NCBI GenBank assembly: GCA_039566865.1
Contig: CM076949.1
Location: 7,221,501-7,285,500, forward strand
Direction: 5' to 3'
Source of the DNA: Aurelia coerulea
Taxonomy: Eukaryota; Cnidaria; Scyphozoa; Semaeostomeae; Ulmaridae
DNA: 64,000 bases
Positions 20,701 to 29,648 of the stretch are shown piece by piece. The notes under the pieces are model-generated. The model worked only from the letters and a program-made list of their open reading frames with translations, did no database searches and was not told the DNA's origin. How positions within the stretch are numbered: the stretch's first letter is position 1; every line of letters starts with the position of its first letter. The position numbers and the translations under genes are program-made.

Positions 20701-23700
20701 CGATCGAATTTTAGTCAGCATGACTACCAGTCATGGGACAATTGTTCCTTCATAGGTACGATTACCATCAGTAAGCAAAAAACGGCGTTTGGTGAAAATT
20801 ACCGCTTTTTGAGACAAGCATCGTTGATGATAAGTGAATTCAATATTAAGCAGATATTCAATTATTATCATCATAAAAAGCCCAAGTTCGGAATAAAAAC
20901 GCGGCATAATTTACATGGGCAATTTTCTCCGTTCCAGTTTTTTTATTTTTATTTTAAACTGACAAAGAGATTCTGAATTTCGTATAGTTGGTGGTAACGT
21001 TTGCCACAGCTGTGGACCTTTAAATCGGATGCTTTCTGTCCCGTTGCTGACAGATCTCACCCTAGGTTGGAAGAATTCGTTATTGTTACGCAAATTGTAA
21101 TGACTTTCATTTTCGCGGAAAATTTCGTGCATGAATGAAGGGCTCAGGTTATTTTTTGTTTTGTACATCTCAGTCATAAGTAACTGCAAGTTCTTTGCAT
21201 GAATCGTAACGGCACAGTCCTTCTCTAATAGCTCACTATAAGTAGATTCGGTATCCTTATAAGTAATTCTCAGAGCCCTTTCCTGTATTTTGTTAATTTT
21301 TTGGCTGAGCTGCCTGCTGTGAAACATCCAGATTAAAGGACAGTATTGAAACTGACTGGTAATAAATGCCCTCATGAGTGTTCTTAGTTTGCTCTGATCC
21401 ATGTAAGGAGATATGCGAGCAAGTGCATAAAGTTTATTGCTAGCCTTTTGACACAATTTGGAAACATGATTACCGAAGGAAAGTTTGCTATCAATTTGAA
21501 CTCCGAGTAGCTTCTCTTCGGAGCTATTTACAACATCAGCATTTCCAATCCTAACAGTAACAGGATCATCACACCTCTGCCCAAGAACCAAAAGATGGCA
21601 TTTATCTGCATTTAATTTCATAAAGTTGTCGGCAAACCATTCTAAAGCTACACTACAGTCATTTTCAAGCCTATGAGCTATATTGTCCAGGTTCTTATCG
21701 CAGGCATAGATTGTAGTATCATCTGCATAATTACATATATCCCAGTTTTGAATGAAGAGTAGAAGATCATTAATGTATATGTTGAATAACAGAGGCCCTA
21801 AGACTGACCCTTGAGGAACACCGCGTGTGACGCTTTTCCAAGAACTAAATGACCCATTTACTTTGACTCTTTGTTGTCTATTTGAGCGGTAATCATTAAT
21901 TAGTGCCAATGCTTCGCGAGAGAAACCGTAGGCGTGCAATTTTGCAATCAAACGATCGTATCTGATGCAATCAAATGCCTTGGACAGATCCATCAATACA
22001 GCCCCTGCTTTACCACCTTGATCAAGGCTAATTTTGAATTTTTCTAAGAGCCGTACGAGAGCATGCTGGGCACTGTAACCTTTTCGAAAACCACAGAGAA
22101 GTGATGATAAAAAGGGTGTAATATAAGCAACTATCTGTTTATCCATTATTCTTTCAAACATCTTTGAGACCGTAGGTAGAACGCTAATTGGCCTAAAGTT
22201 GGTGCTAGAGTTGGTTGGTCCATTCTTGGGAAGAGATGTGACATCCGCACACTTTAGTTCATCAGGAAAGGACGAATTTTCTATGCAATCATTAACCCTA
22301 ATCCACATGGGGGAGGGTGGATTCCACCCCCCCCCTCAAGGTTTTATTTGCCGCGTTTTTAAACGACATTTGCTATGTCCCCCAGCCTCCCTGACTTTAA
22401 CTAATTATCTATTAGCCACATTTTGGTGGAAAAATTTGTGAACAATAGGACTCACAGGTCACGTGACATGCCCATATTTGGAAGAAGGTAGCAGCAAAAT
22501 CATTGTTTTAAATTATTTCAATGGAATTATTTGATTGAATTATGAAGTATTATACAGCAACTGAATCAGCAAACAAAGAGCTTCAATTTGATATCGGAAT
22601 TTCTGGAATTTGATGATGTCAGCATTTTTTTATAATGACGTCATTTTGGCCACCATTTTGGACTAATAAGCAATTTTTTCACGTTTTTTGAACTTTTTCA
22701 ATGAAAAACACTCTAATGATACATTTGTCATAGATAATCATCATTTTGCAGGTTCTTTTGGGCTCGTTTTACATAGAATAAATTAATCGCACAAATGACG
22801 TCATAAGAATCGGCTAATTTCTGCCAAAATCGTTATTTTCAATAAAATAACATTTTATCACCATTTTTGGTGACAAACTGAACCAAAAACTGCATAAAGT
22901 TTATGCAAAATCTTCATTAAACTTGAATTCAAGCCTGAAGCCTGATTTTCACAGATTTTCAGCTTTGTGACGTCACTGTGACGTCACAAGGCATGGCAGC
23001 CACACCCAAATTACGCTACAAGCTTCAAATTACCAGTTCTATAACTGTGCCAAGTTGTATTGAATTCCGATGCGTCTAAGGCAGTTTTCAGAGGGGGGGT
23101 GGAAAGCACCCCCCCCATAAATGGTAGCTCGAAAAAAGCCCATATGGATTAGGGTTAAATATATACGTCAAAGGTGCTACGCATATATCAGAATTGGATT
23201 TAAGAATTTTAGGAGGAATATTTTTGTGCGTTGTAGCTTTTTTAGGATTTAGATTCCTAACCTCTTTGTCAACAGTATCATAAGTAACTTTCTGAAAAGT
23301 AAAGGAACCAGCATCTTGATAGCGACCTTTAATTTTCAGAATGCTAGGATGATTGGAAAACTTATGTACGGCCTCATCAATAGGATCTGTGATTCCTTCT
23401 GTTGCATTTTCGTAATTAGAGTTTTCATTTATGCCAAGGGAATCCGTCACAGTGACGAAAAATTCGTTCATAGTTTCTGCTACCTCAACATCGCTGGAAA
23501 TAATGGTTTCATCTTCAATCAACACTATTTTATTCTTAGATTGTGATTTGTCCGAGAAAAAAGGTTTCACAGTTTTCCAGAATTTCTTATTATCAGTGAC
23601 AAGTGAGATGTCTAGGTTATTGTAATAATTTCTTTTTTCCTTCCGAAATAACTTAACACAAGAGTTTGTTCCAATTTTCAGCAGTTCGATCTTCGTTGAA

Positions 23701-26700
23701 TTTATTAGGTAATCTAGAACGTAGCATGGTTGCTTTACGCAGAGCACGAGTCATAAATGTTTTATCATTTGCCCGGACATATTTTTTCTTAACAGGAGCA
23801 TGTTTTTCTAAAACACTATCAAAAGTAGTTTCAAATGAACTGTCATTCAAGTCCAATGGCTCTATTTTCCCTAATTCCTCTCGAAGATCATTCCTGAAAG
23901 CAGCAATTTCATTATATTTTCTATAATTTCTATAGTTGATTACCGTTGGTCCTTGCTTGGGGAAAGTAGTTTTAAGGATAGTAACAACCATTTTATGGAA
24001 ATCTGATATATCAGTTTCAACTGTGGTAGTTTGTTGCACGCTCCTGTTTCGGTTTGTCAGTACAAGATCTATACATCTTGGTGTATGAGATTTATAGCAC
24101 GTTGGTTCCTTGACAAGATTTTTAAGACTATAAAGGTCCAAGAAATTTTTGAGCTGTTCCTCAGTTTCAGTCATATTAAAATCTCCTATAGACATAAAGT
24201 TTTCATAAGTTTCACTGTAGTGGTCCATCGCACGACCAAGGTTTTCAAATAAATGATCTTGAGACTGGGTTGGTGGTCGATAAACACTGAAAAGTACCCA
24301 TTTCTTTTTCCTCAAATTTATTTCAAAACTAATGCATTCGATACCATCGGAAAATTTGAAAGACTTTAATTGATGCGAAGGTATATCACTTCGGACAAGG
24401 GAGCCACCGCCATTTGCATTTCTGTCTAATCGAAAGGGAGTTGTAAATCCATCTATGGCAAATTGCCCCGTTGGAAAAGTAGCATCAATTTTTGTTTCGG
24501 CAATCATCAATACATCTAAACTTTGTGAAGCAATTTCTTTGAGTGCATCAAATTTATTTCTAACAGAATTGATATTTAGGTATCCTATAATGACCCTACA
24601 AATGTTTCTTACTCTTAACAACTTTAATGTAGATCTGGCATCAGTAGCATGAGTGTCAGCTGTAAGAGGGGTAGCTGCGGAGGAGTCTAAGGGAGTGGCT
24701 GACATTTCTGGGTTTAAGGGAGGCCTTTCTGTGTCATGGGCACTCTCGCCTGGCTGTGAAGTAGTAACTGAGTTAGATGGAACAGGTACTGAAGGCTGAT
24801 TAGGAAGAACTTCGATGCTAGCTAGTCAATAACCGAGGGCATATAAAAAGTTATTTGCAAGGATGCGTGTGCCCTCTCTGTTTAAATGAATCCTACTCCT
24901 ATTTAAATGAAACTCTGTTGTATCTTGTATTAGTGTTGTCAATGTAATAAAAATGTTTAGAATCGCATAGTTGCTTCAGAAATCGATTTACCTCCATTGC
25001 TTTATTCTGCCACTGGTCTCCTCTTGGTACCAGTCCCGATATGAGCACCGTGTTTTCTTAGCAGTTCTTTAGGACTGATGGGGCTACCGTGCCTAAAAAA
25101 GTAAAAATAGAATAAAAATAGAAATAGAAATAGAAATCTTGTTTTCATTGAATTTCCTAGATCAACTATCTCTTCTGCGATATCTTTTGGTGTAGCCTTC
25201 GAGCGAAGATCATTGGTTCCACAATGAAGGATGATTCTTCCTGGGTTCCGTTTAATAGATGGACAAACGTGGCTATTCATGTAGTCGACAGTTGCACCAG
25301 AATATGACTTGACAAAAATTTTCTCGTCCATATTTCCAGTAGCTTCGTTCATCTTGTATGACTGTATGTCCTTTACCAACGAGTCTCCGACAATTTCTAC
25401 CGTTTTTCTCGTCTTCTTGCCTTCCGCTGGAATAGTATTTCGTCGAATATTGTTCGCAGTAAACAAGGACAGATAATGTTACAATAGAACTCGCTACTTT
25501 TCATTGACACCTAGATACAAAGCAATTTGTGATTGAAGACAAAGGGAATTCCATGCTCGGTTGGTTAAGACATAAACAAAAACAAAGCAAGCTGCAAAAA
25601 TTGCCCGGAAACTCGGGTCGCTAGCGCGCTCGTTGTGCATTTCAGAAATGGTTTTCAAGAGCAAATATTAGCACATGTCGAAAGAAGAAGGATATATCTA
25701 AACTTCTGCCTCGGGCATTTTACTTATTTTGTGCAGAAGCCAATTAGGAGGGGATTCAATTCTCGTACTTTTTAGGTGTAATCAAAACACTTACTGCTCA
25801 GCTTCTGTACGAAAAAATAAAATGCCCGAGGCAGAAGTTTAGATATATCCTTTTTCTTTCGATATGTGCTAATATGTGCTCTTTAAAACCATTTCTGAAA
25901 TGCACAACGACCGAGCTAGCGACCCGGGTTTCAGGGCAATTTTTCCGGCTTGCTTTGTTTTTGTTTATGTCTTAACCTACCAATCATGGAATTCCCTTTG
26001 TCTGCAATCACAAATTGCTTTGTATCTAGGTGTCAATAAAAAGTAGCGAGTTCTATTGTAACATTATCTGTCCTTGTTTTCGCAGTATTGTTTGCAGCAG
26101 CAGGTCGTAATTCAAATGTTTTTCTTCTAACACTGCCATCGTTGGTTTTGCTCGACCACTCCTTGTCTACTTTTCGGCCCTGTGGGAATCCTCCTGCTTG
26201 CTTCCAAGGGCGTGCAATTGCTCCGGTAGTTTCTTCTGATAATTCTTCTTTTCTTCTCCGATCTTGAAAGTTTCCTGTGCAGTGTTTTGATTGATTTTTA
26301 GTTGTATTATCTATTCCAAACGACATTTCCTCCTCGTTCGATTCTGACGGTGCTATTGGAGAAAATCTGTTCCGGTCACAGATGAAAGGTTCCCATGTGG
26401 GCTTTGGTGACTCATTGGGGGCATGTTTTTTCTTGACAACCCTAAAATTTGGTTTAGAAATAGAAAAAGAATCATACTTTCCATCCTCATTGTTTGCATT
26501 TATGTCAACCGTCTGAAAACTCTCAATCAGCAAATCTCTACGTCGAATCTCATTCCTCAATGATTCGTTTTCCTTTTTTAAAAGAGAACTTTCCTCCTTG
26601 AGTTCCAAATCCCTACTCCTTCTAATGTTGCTTCTTGTGACTTCATCTTTATTCTCGACTACTGTCCTCAATAACTCCACTTGTTAGATTCGACTGCAAT

Positions 26701-27661
26701 TACGTTATCTGTTTTATTGTTAGCATTCTCTTTCCTTGGTAATTCGGGCCATTCAGAGATATCTAGCACGAAGTAGGAGTCATCGCCATCTTCTCCTCGG
26801 TTCTCGATCCGTTTTTGTTGCACGAGACGTCTGAGTGCATCGTCAATATTGTCCACCAAATTGTTTTTCGTGAACTACCGATTTCGGGACAAGACAAAGG
26901 TATGGCAGTCCTGATCTTGGGTAGCTCTCCTGCCAGGATGACCTTGCCTCATTGTAATCAGGCAGAGACGTAGGAGCCGGGGGACACTGGGGCACGTGCC
27001 GCCCAATATTTTGCAATAAACAAAGACGTGCCCTTTTATTTTCAGGAAGTGCCCATTTAGTTTAAAGAAAAAAAGTGCCCTTTGTCCTGTCGTGCCCCCC
27101 CCCCCAAGTTTGAGATTCTTCCTACGTCTCTGTAATCAGGCTCGTTCCTGCATTTCTTTTGTAAAGGTGTCCAGCATAGCAGACATAACAACAACTCAGG
27201 CGCATGCGCAACATAACATGTAAACGAGGCTAATAATGTCATATCTTTCATAGCAGACAATCATCTTTGCCACATGTCTCCTTGCTCTGCTGATGTTACA
27301 TACTGCTGCTGCAAGGAGTCCAAGGAGAGCTAATTGGAAATCACGTGCAAGATGCACTTCCAAGAAGAACGGGAAAATCTTGTTTGGAAATACATGCAGC
27401 TTTTCTTGTTGCTTGGCTCTGAAAGTGAGGAAAATGGCTTTGGTGGTTCCTGCAGAGCAGTGCCCACGATTCAAAAGAATTGGCAAAACATGTTTTGTGA
27501 ATGGAACAGAATATCCTCACAAATGGGTCATAAAATATAACGACAGAGGATGCTATATCTGTGATAATGGGAAGGAGATCTTTTACGAAGATGCCAGCAA
27601 TGGTAGTCTTCCGATACCTCCCCCAGGTCTCGATGACTACACCCTTATTCGCTTTGGGTGA
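11756..27661 (+). CDS. Secreted eight-cysteine protein, copy 2 (two exons)
   Basis: Exons are 11756-11764 (Met-Lys-Lys, donor GTAAGT at 11765) and 27257-27661 (acceptor CAG at 27254-27256; stop TGA 27659-27661), both phase 0, giving about 137 residues. Like copy 1, it has a signal peptide completed by exon 2, eight cysteines in identical order and an identical C-terminal YTLIRFG. It differs by about 11 extra residues before that end (SLPIPPP region). The 15.5-kb intron is swollen by transposons: a SINE, an inverted VNTR element, a Mutator-like element, a LINE and MITEs. Function unknown. The alternative that exon 2 uses another, undetected first exon cannot be excluded given the distance. Confidence 0.7.
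12720..12935 (-). mobile_element. SINE with tRNA-like head
   Basis: On the minus strand, 12935-12862 has a tRNA-type A box (TGGGCTCAGTGG) and B box (GTTCGAGTCC). The tail (12835-12720) contains TTCCAGGCTAAATGAATCA and CTGCTTCGATAAGCTTAG, and recurs at 41065-41180. The anticodon arm does not form a clean 7-base loop. The conserved non-tRNA tail marks this as a SINE, not a tRNA gene. Confidence 0.6.
12930..13220. mobile_element. G-capped MITE, copy 1
   Basis: GGGGGGGTTACATAACATGT at the left and ACAAGTCATGTACCCCCC at the right form imperfect inverted ends. The interior (GCCGCCCATAT, ATCATAAAAGTGG, CAAGGCAAGTTTCGGTAA) recurs in the same orientation at 17086-17285. The two copies bracket the inverted VNTR element. 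Confidence 0.55.
13285..14440 (+). repeat. VNTR left arm (CAGTACAGTGGAGGGCT units)
   Basis: Dozens of copies of GTACAGTGGAGGCT/GTACAGTGGAGGGCT alternate with GCTAGCATGATNAGTGTGGGG spacers. Blocks of roughly 240 bp repeat almost verbatim from about 13560 to 14350, so units were amplified as higher-order repeats. Open frames across it are composition artefacts. Confidence 0.85.
14598..15086 (+). CDS. Unrecognised open frame in the VNTR element core
   Basis: The frame is open from the TAA near 14595 to a stop at 15084-15086 (about 162 codons), with the first in-frame ATG only at 14853. The upstream part is charged and protein-like, with a Cys pair (CRRCLFPF) and an acidic stretch (LEFDLEDVDELTGDD). 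After 14870 the composition turns LINE-tail-like. It could be a fragment of the element's own protein or a captured exon. No family recognised. Confidence 0.3.
   Translation, partial: TSSPASSFDRYLETFKVSIDRACETSFRDANDDSYLEFWKTSENRDARCRRCLFPFNYSGFHDLEFDLEDVDELTGDDFANIEIVMELVRFHFIFILNSLYTVAPSAKNGCFLGGRRKLVRNSEYSKSDNFRNLSVRIQILKKIFVMYSNFARINDTFITRE
15279..16790 (-). repeat. VNTR right arm, inverted relative to left arm
   Basis: Complementary units (AGCCCTCCACTGTACT) with the same spacers (CATGCTAGCC, GTTGTACCCCCACACTA) run to 16790. Higher-order blocks of about 400 bp are repeated (for example around 15480-15900 and 15900-16330). The right arm is longer than the left. Confidence 0.85.
17086..17285. 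mobile_element. G-capped MITE, copy 2
   Basis: GGGGGGGGGTTACATAACATG and the interior ATCATAAAAGTGGTTACCAAG, then CAGGTCATGTA near the right end, match the element at 12930-13220 with an internal deletion. Confidence 0.5.
17607..18118. mobile_element. hAT-like MITE, degraded
   Basis: Ends CAGTGGCGTCGCCACGGG and the approximate inverse GGCGACGCCCGTG are hAT-like. Flanks share only TCGAA, so the target duplication has decayed. It lies between GGCGCCGGAG (17404) and its inverse CTCCGGCGCC (18242), possibly the ends of an older host element. It contains a GGGGGC-loop-GCCCCC module at about 18053. Confidence 0.5.
18726..20275. mobile_element. Mutator-like foldback MITE (copy 1), split by an insertion
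   Basis: Terminal AACAAGG...CCTTGTT is flanked by perfect 9-bp direct repeats GGTCGTAAG (18717-18725 and 20276-20284). Long inverted arms are shared with the copies at 25462 and 63286. A piggyBac-like element (18911-19890) sits inside. Nine-base duplications plus long inverted ends fit Mutator-like elements. No transposase. Confidence 0.8.
18911..19890. mobile_element. piggyBac-like MITE nested in the Mutator-like MITE
   Basis: The element begins CCCTATTTTA, ends TAAAATAGGG and is flanked by TTAA on both sides (18907-18910, 19891-19894), the target of piggyBac-type transposases. Just inside the ends are G/C homopolymer tracts. It shares CCAAATATGGGCATGT near CACGTGA with the element at 22296-23154, in opposite orientation. 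Confidence 0.75.
20285..20880. other. Intron filler, nothing recognised
   Basis: No convincing coding frame. A small GTTGTTGTTGTT microsatellite lies near 20645. Confidence 0.3.
20911..22295 (-). pseudogene. LINE ORF2, reverse transcriptase part
   Basis: Continuous RT sequence: NFRPISVLPTVSKMFERI, AVLMDLSKAFDCI, GVPQGSVLGPLLFNIYIND, catalytic NYADDTTIYA, KLLGVQID and the C-terminal QLWQTLPPTIRNS. It begins at the right border of the piggyBac-like MITE and rejoins the frame at 23158 once that insertion is discounted. Confidence 0.85.
22296..23154. mobile_element. piggyBac-like MITE inserted in LINE ORF2
   Basis: The element begins CCCTAATCC, ends GGATTAGGG and is flanked by TTAA (22292-22295, 23155-23158). 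The LINE reading frame breaks off exactly at these borders. Subterminal G/C runs and the internal CACGTGACATGCCCATATTTGG match the relative at 18911-19890. Confidence 0.85.
23158..24705 (-). pseudogene. LINE ORF2, endonuclease and linker part, frameshifted
   Basis: From 24705 downward the endonuclease shows GYLNINSVRNKFDAL, MIAETKID, GGGSLVRSD, SIGDFNMT and RCIDLVLTN. Near 23655-23670 the frame shifts by one. The linker then continues in another frame (VKLFRKEKRNYYNN, KFWKTVKPFF, ETMNEFFVTV, NPKKATTHKNIPPKILK) up to the MITE border. Confidence 0.8.
24830..25452 (-). pseudogene. LINE ORF1, SGNH/esterase-like domain
   Basis: EIVGDSLVKDIQ provides the GDS block, HCGTNDLRSKAT the GxND block and LNREGTRILANNFL the C-terminal block typical of SGNH domains in LINE ORF1. 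An A-rich microsatellite (about 25095-25137) and stop codons break the domain, so it is not functional. Confidence 0.7.
25462..26078. mobile_element. Mutator-like foldback MITE (copy 2) in LINE ORF1
   Basis: AACAAGGACAG...CTGTCCTTGTT ends are flanked by perfect 9-bp repeats TTCGCAGTA (25453-25461, 26079-26087). The two ~280-bp arms are nearly complementary, including GATATATCTAAACTTCTGCC and its inverse. It lies between the N-terminal and esterase parts of ORF1. Confidence 0.9.
26088..26859 (-). pseudogene. LINE ORF1, N-terminal coiled-coil part
   Basis: One frame starts at 26859; a second covers 26680-26088. The junction near 26670 needs a frame change. The segment includes a heptad-rich stretch (SSLLKKENESLRNEIRRRD) and a Ser/Asn-rich linker leading up to the MITE border. 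Confidence 0.6.
26963..27132. mobile_element. Short hAT-like MITE with 8-bp duplication
   Basis: CAGAGACGTAGGA and TCCTACGTCTCTG ends are flanked by direct repeats TAATCAGG (26955-26962, 27133-27140). The element lies just outside the LINE 5' end and 124 bases before exon 2 of paralogue 2. Confidence 0.85.
27257..27661 (+). CDS. Exon 2 of eight-Cys secreted protein, copy 2
   Basis: Acceptor CAG ends at 27256, phase 0. The exon supplies the signal-peptide core (TCLLALLMLHTAAA), all eight cysteines and the C-terminal DDYTLIRFG. Substitutions relative to copy 1 spare every cysteine, which supports selection on the protein. Confidence 0.8.
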   Translation, partial: TIIFATCLLALLMLHTAAARSPRRANWKSRARCTSKKNGKILFGNTCSFSCCLALKVRKMALVVPAEQCPRFKRIGKTCFVNGTEYPHKWVIKYNDRGCYICDNGKEIFYEDASNGSLPIPPPGLDDYTLIRFG

Positions 27662-28165
27662 ATTTCGCGTTTTATTTCCCTACACTGACTTGAAACTGTA
27701 TGAGAGTGCTGGCACTATGGACATGCTTTAAAACAATATCAAATAAGTGCATTCATTAATAACTTGGTAAGATATTGCTATCATATTTGTTGTGTTAAAA
27801 TTTGAGGCATTTAATAATGAAGAGATAAAGGAAAAGCAAGTGGAATACAGAATTGGTGTTATTTGTCTATGGAGTATTTTTGCGCAGCGTATGCAAAACG
27901 CCAAAATTGGCTTTGAGTGTAAGCCATGCAGATTTGATTACCACATGCAGAAATACATACGACACTGGCACAATCTTGTATCTCTATCTAAGGAATCTAT
28001 TAGATTCGTCCCGAAAGTTGCGTTTGTATCGCTTTCGAGTGCTCATATGATGGCATTTTCAATTTGTGCCGCTTAGATTTCCGCTTTCAAAATCTGCCGT
28101 TTTAAAATTCTGCTGGCAAAAACGATGCCATTTTCGTGTGAACAGAAGGCATGTCCGTAAAATTT
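27662..28165 (+). other. 3' UTR of copy 2 and downstream flank
   Basis: The first ~150 bases match the 3' flank of copy 1. Beyond 27850 the DNA contains words like GCCGTTTTAAAATTCTGC and ATGCCATTTTCGTGTGAAC that look like a dispersed repeat. No gene recognised. Confidence 0.35.
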
Positions 28166-29115
28166 TCATGCCGTTTTCAAATCGTGCCGGCATCGTATGA
28201 ACATAGTCCTCTGTTCCAAAACCTTATTTATACTATGATTCAGAAAGTTGTTGGTTGATGTAAAACTGAGCAATTGAAGCATTGAGCATTGGAACCATTT
28301 ACTCAATCTTTCGTCTGACTCTGATTCGATAAAAGAAATTGCTGCTTCAAGGATTATTCGATTGATAATGACATTATACTGCGAGTCCCCGAACAGAAGC
28401 AAATCACACAAAGGTTTAACATCTAAATTGAAATTTAAACCAGGAACTTCAGAGAGCTGATCAAAGAGGTCCTGCCGCATCGAGTCAAACAGGCGGCAAT
28501 GCAGGAGAAAGTGCTCATTGTCTTCCCTGTCGGTACCACAAGCACAAAATGGAGTAAGACTATCAAAGTTGTGTCTAGATTTATGTTCATTCAGTGCACT
28601 AGCAAACGCAACTTTGTGAGTAATCTCACGCCTTCAATATCGGAAATATTGTACACAGAATTTCGCTCAGGTCTTATGATTTTTAATAATTTGCTTTTGA
28701 ACTGAGAAAGGGACATTGAATTTGTGATCTCTTCCCCAAGCATATTCCACCCAAACAAGGTATTATGAAAGTAAGTATTAGAACAACGATTGGTTCTAGC
28801 AACATGTACTTCATAATCCCGAGAGTGTCTAAGACTGTAGTTGAGTTGACGTTCAGGAGGGATTTCATCAAAAAGGTAGCCTGGTGATCGTGATTTCATT
28901 AAGTTAAAGAAATGACACAGCCTCCTGTACCATCTTCTGTCATACAGACTCTCCCATCCTAATTCTTCATAAAGTCTTTGCCTATTTGTACCTCTCCAAG
29001 CACCAGCAACAGCTAAGGCTGCAGAATATTGTGTTTGTTCAAGCCTTTGCGTAAATGTTACGCGCATGTCTGGGACATTTTTGATGCCGGCATTGATGGG
29101 GAAGCTTAATAACAT
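28166..29115 (-). mobile_element. LINE 3' fragment (post-RT C-terminal region)
   Basis: Minus-strand frames include QTQYSAALAVAGAWRGTNR and LYEELGWESLYDRRWYRR, close to QYSAALAVSGTWKGTSR and LYAELGWESLSSHRWSRR in the fragment at 898-2400. They continue into a Cys/His-like C-terminus (CACGTDREDNEHFLLHC). The catalytic RT core is absent. Confidence 0.75.
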
Positions 29116-29442
29116 TTCAAGAGTCTCTGTATCATTATAGAAGCAATGCCTAAGCTAAGAAAAACATTGTTTTACCATTTTAATTGTTGCAGTTTAAGGA
29201 AATGCGATTGGAGGCTAAATTTCAAAAATTCTTCATGGAGATTAAGATGATGCATTTATATTAATGTATTCTCAAAATTGAAATAAATCCTTAGTTAGGC
29301 AACGAAGTTGTATTTTTCTTCAAATAGGTGTTAAAATTGTTGTATTATGATGTTTCAAAGACAGCATACAATTTCTGACAAACCCAGTTGGTACAAATTT
29401 TTACGCTGGTCACAAGACAAGCTGAACATTCATTGCAGGAAT

Positions 29443-29648
29443 TCATCTATACATATGATTACTAATCATTTCCATCTCTTTCTTCAAATCCTCTGCATAA
29501 TGATCCAGAAACTTCTTCTTAAAAAACCTACATACTCCACATGTTCGCGGGCAAAACCGCCTCATTTGCCAGCCTGAAATTGCTACATGATTCGTACAGT
29601 CCAGTCGGAAAGTTCTGCATATTCTTCTTGGAATGGCATCTTTGCACA
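29443..29648 (-). CDS. Gene B exon 6: ShKT module 2 and C-terminal tail
   Basis: The acceptor follows a long pyrimidine tract. Six cysteines are spaced as in ShKT, with GWQMRRFCPRTCGVC at the end of the module. A 27-residue Lys/Glu-rich tail (FFKKKFLDHYAEDLKKEME) precedes the stop at 29443-29445. Confidence 0.85.

Larger units (their letters stand above)
20900..26880 (-). mobile_element. LINE with esterase-type ORF1, broken and twice interrupted
   Basis: Antisense in the intron of paralogue 2, reading from 26859 down to 20911. Order: an ORF1 start with coiled coil, an SGNH-like domain, then ORF2 with AP endonuclease and reverse transcriptase. The layout fits the CR1/L2 group, where ORF1 often carries an SGNH/esterase domain. 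It is interrupted by a Mutator-like MITE in ORF1 (25462-26078) and a piggyBac-like MITE in ORF2 (22296-23154). Further frameshifts and stops make it inactive. Confidence 0.85.
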
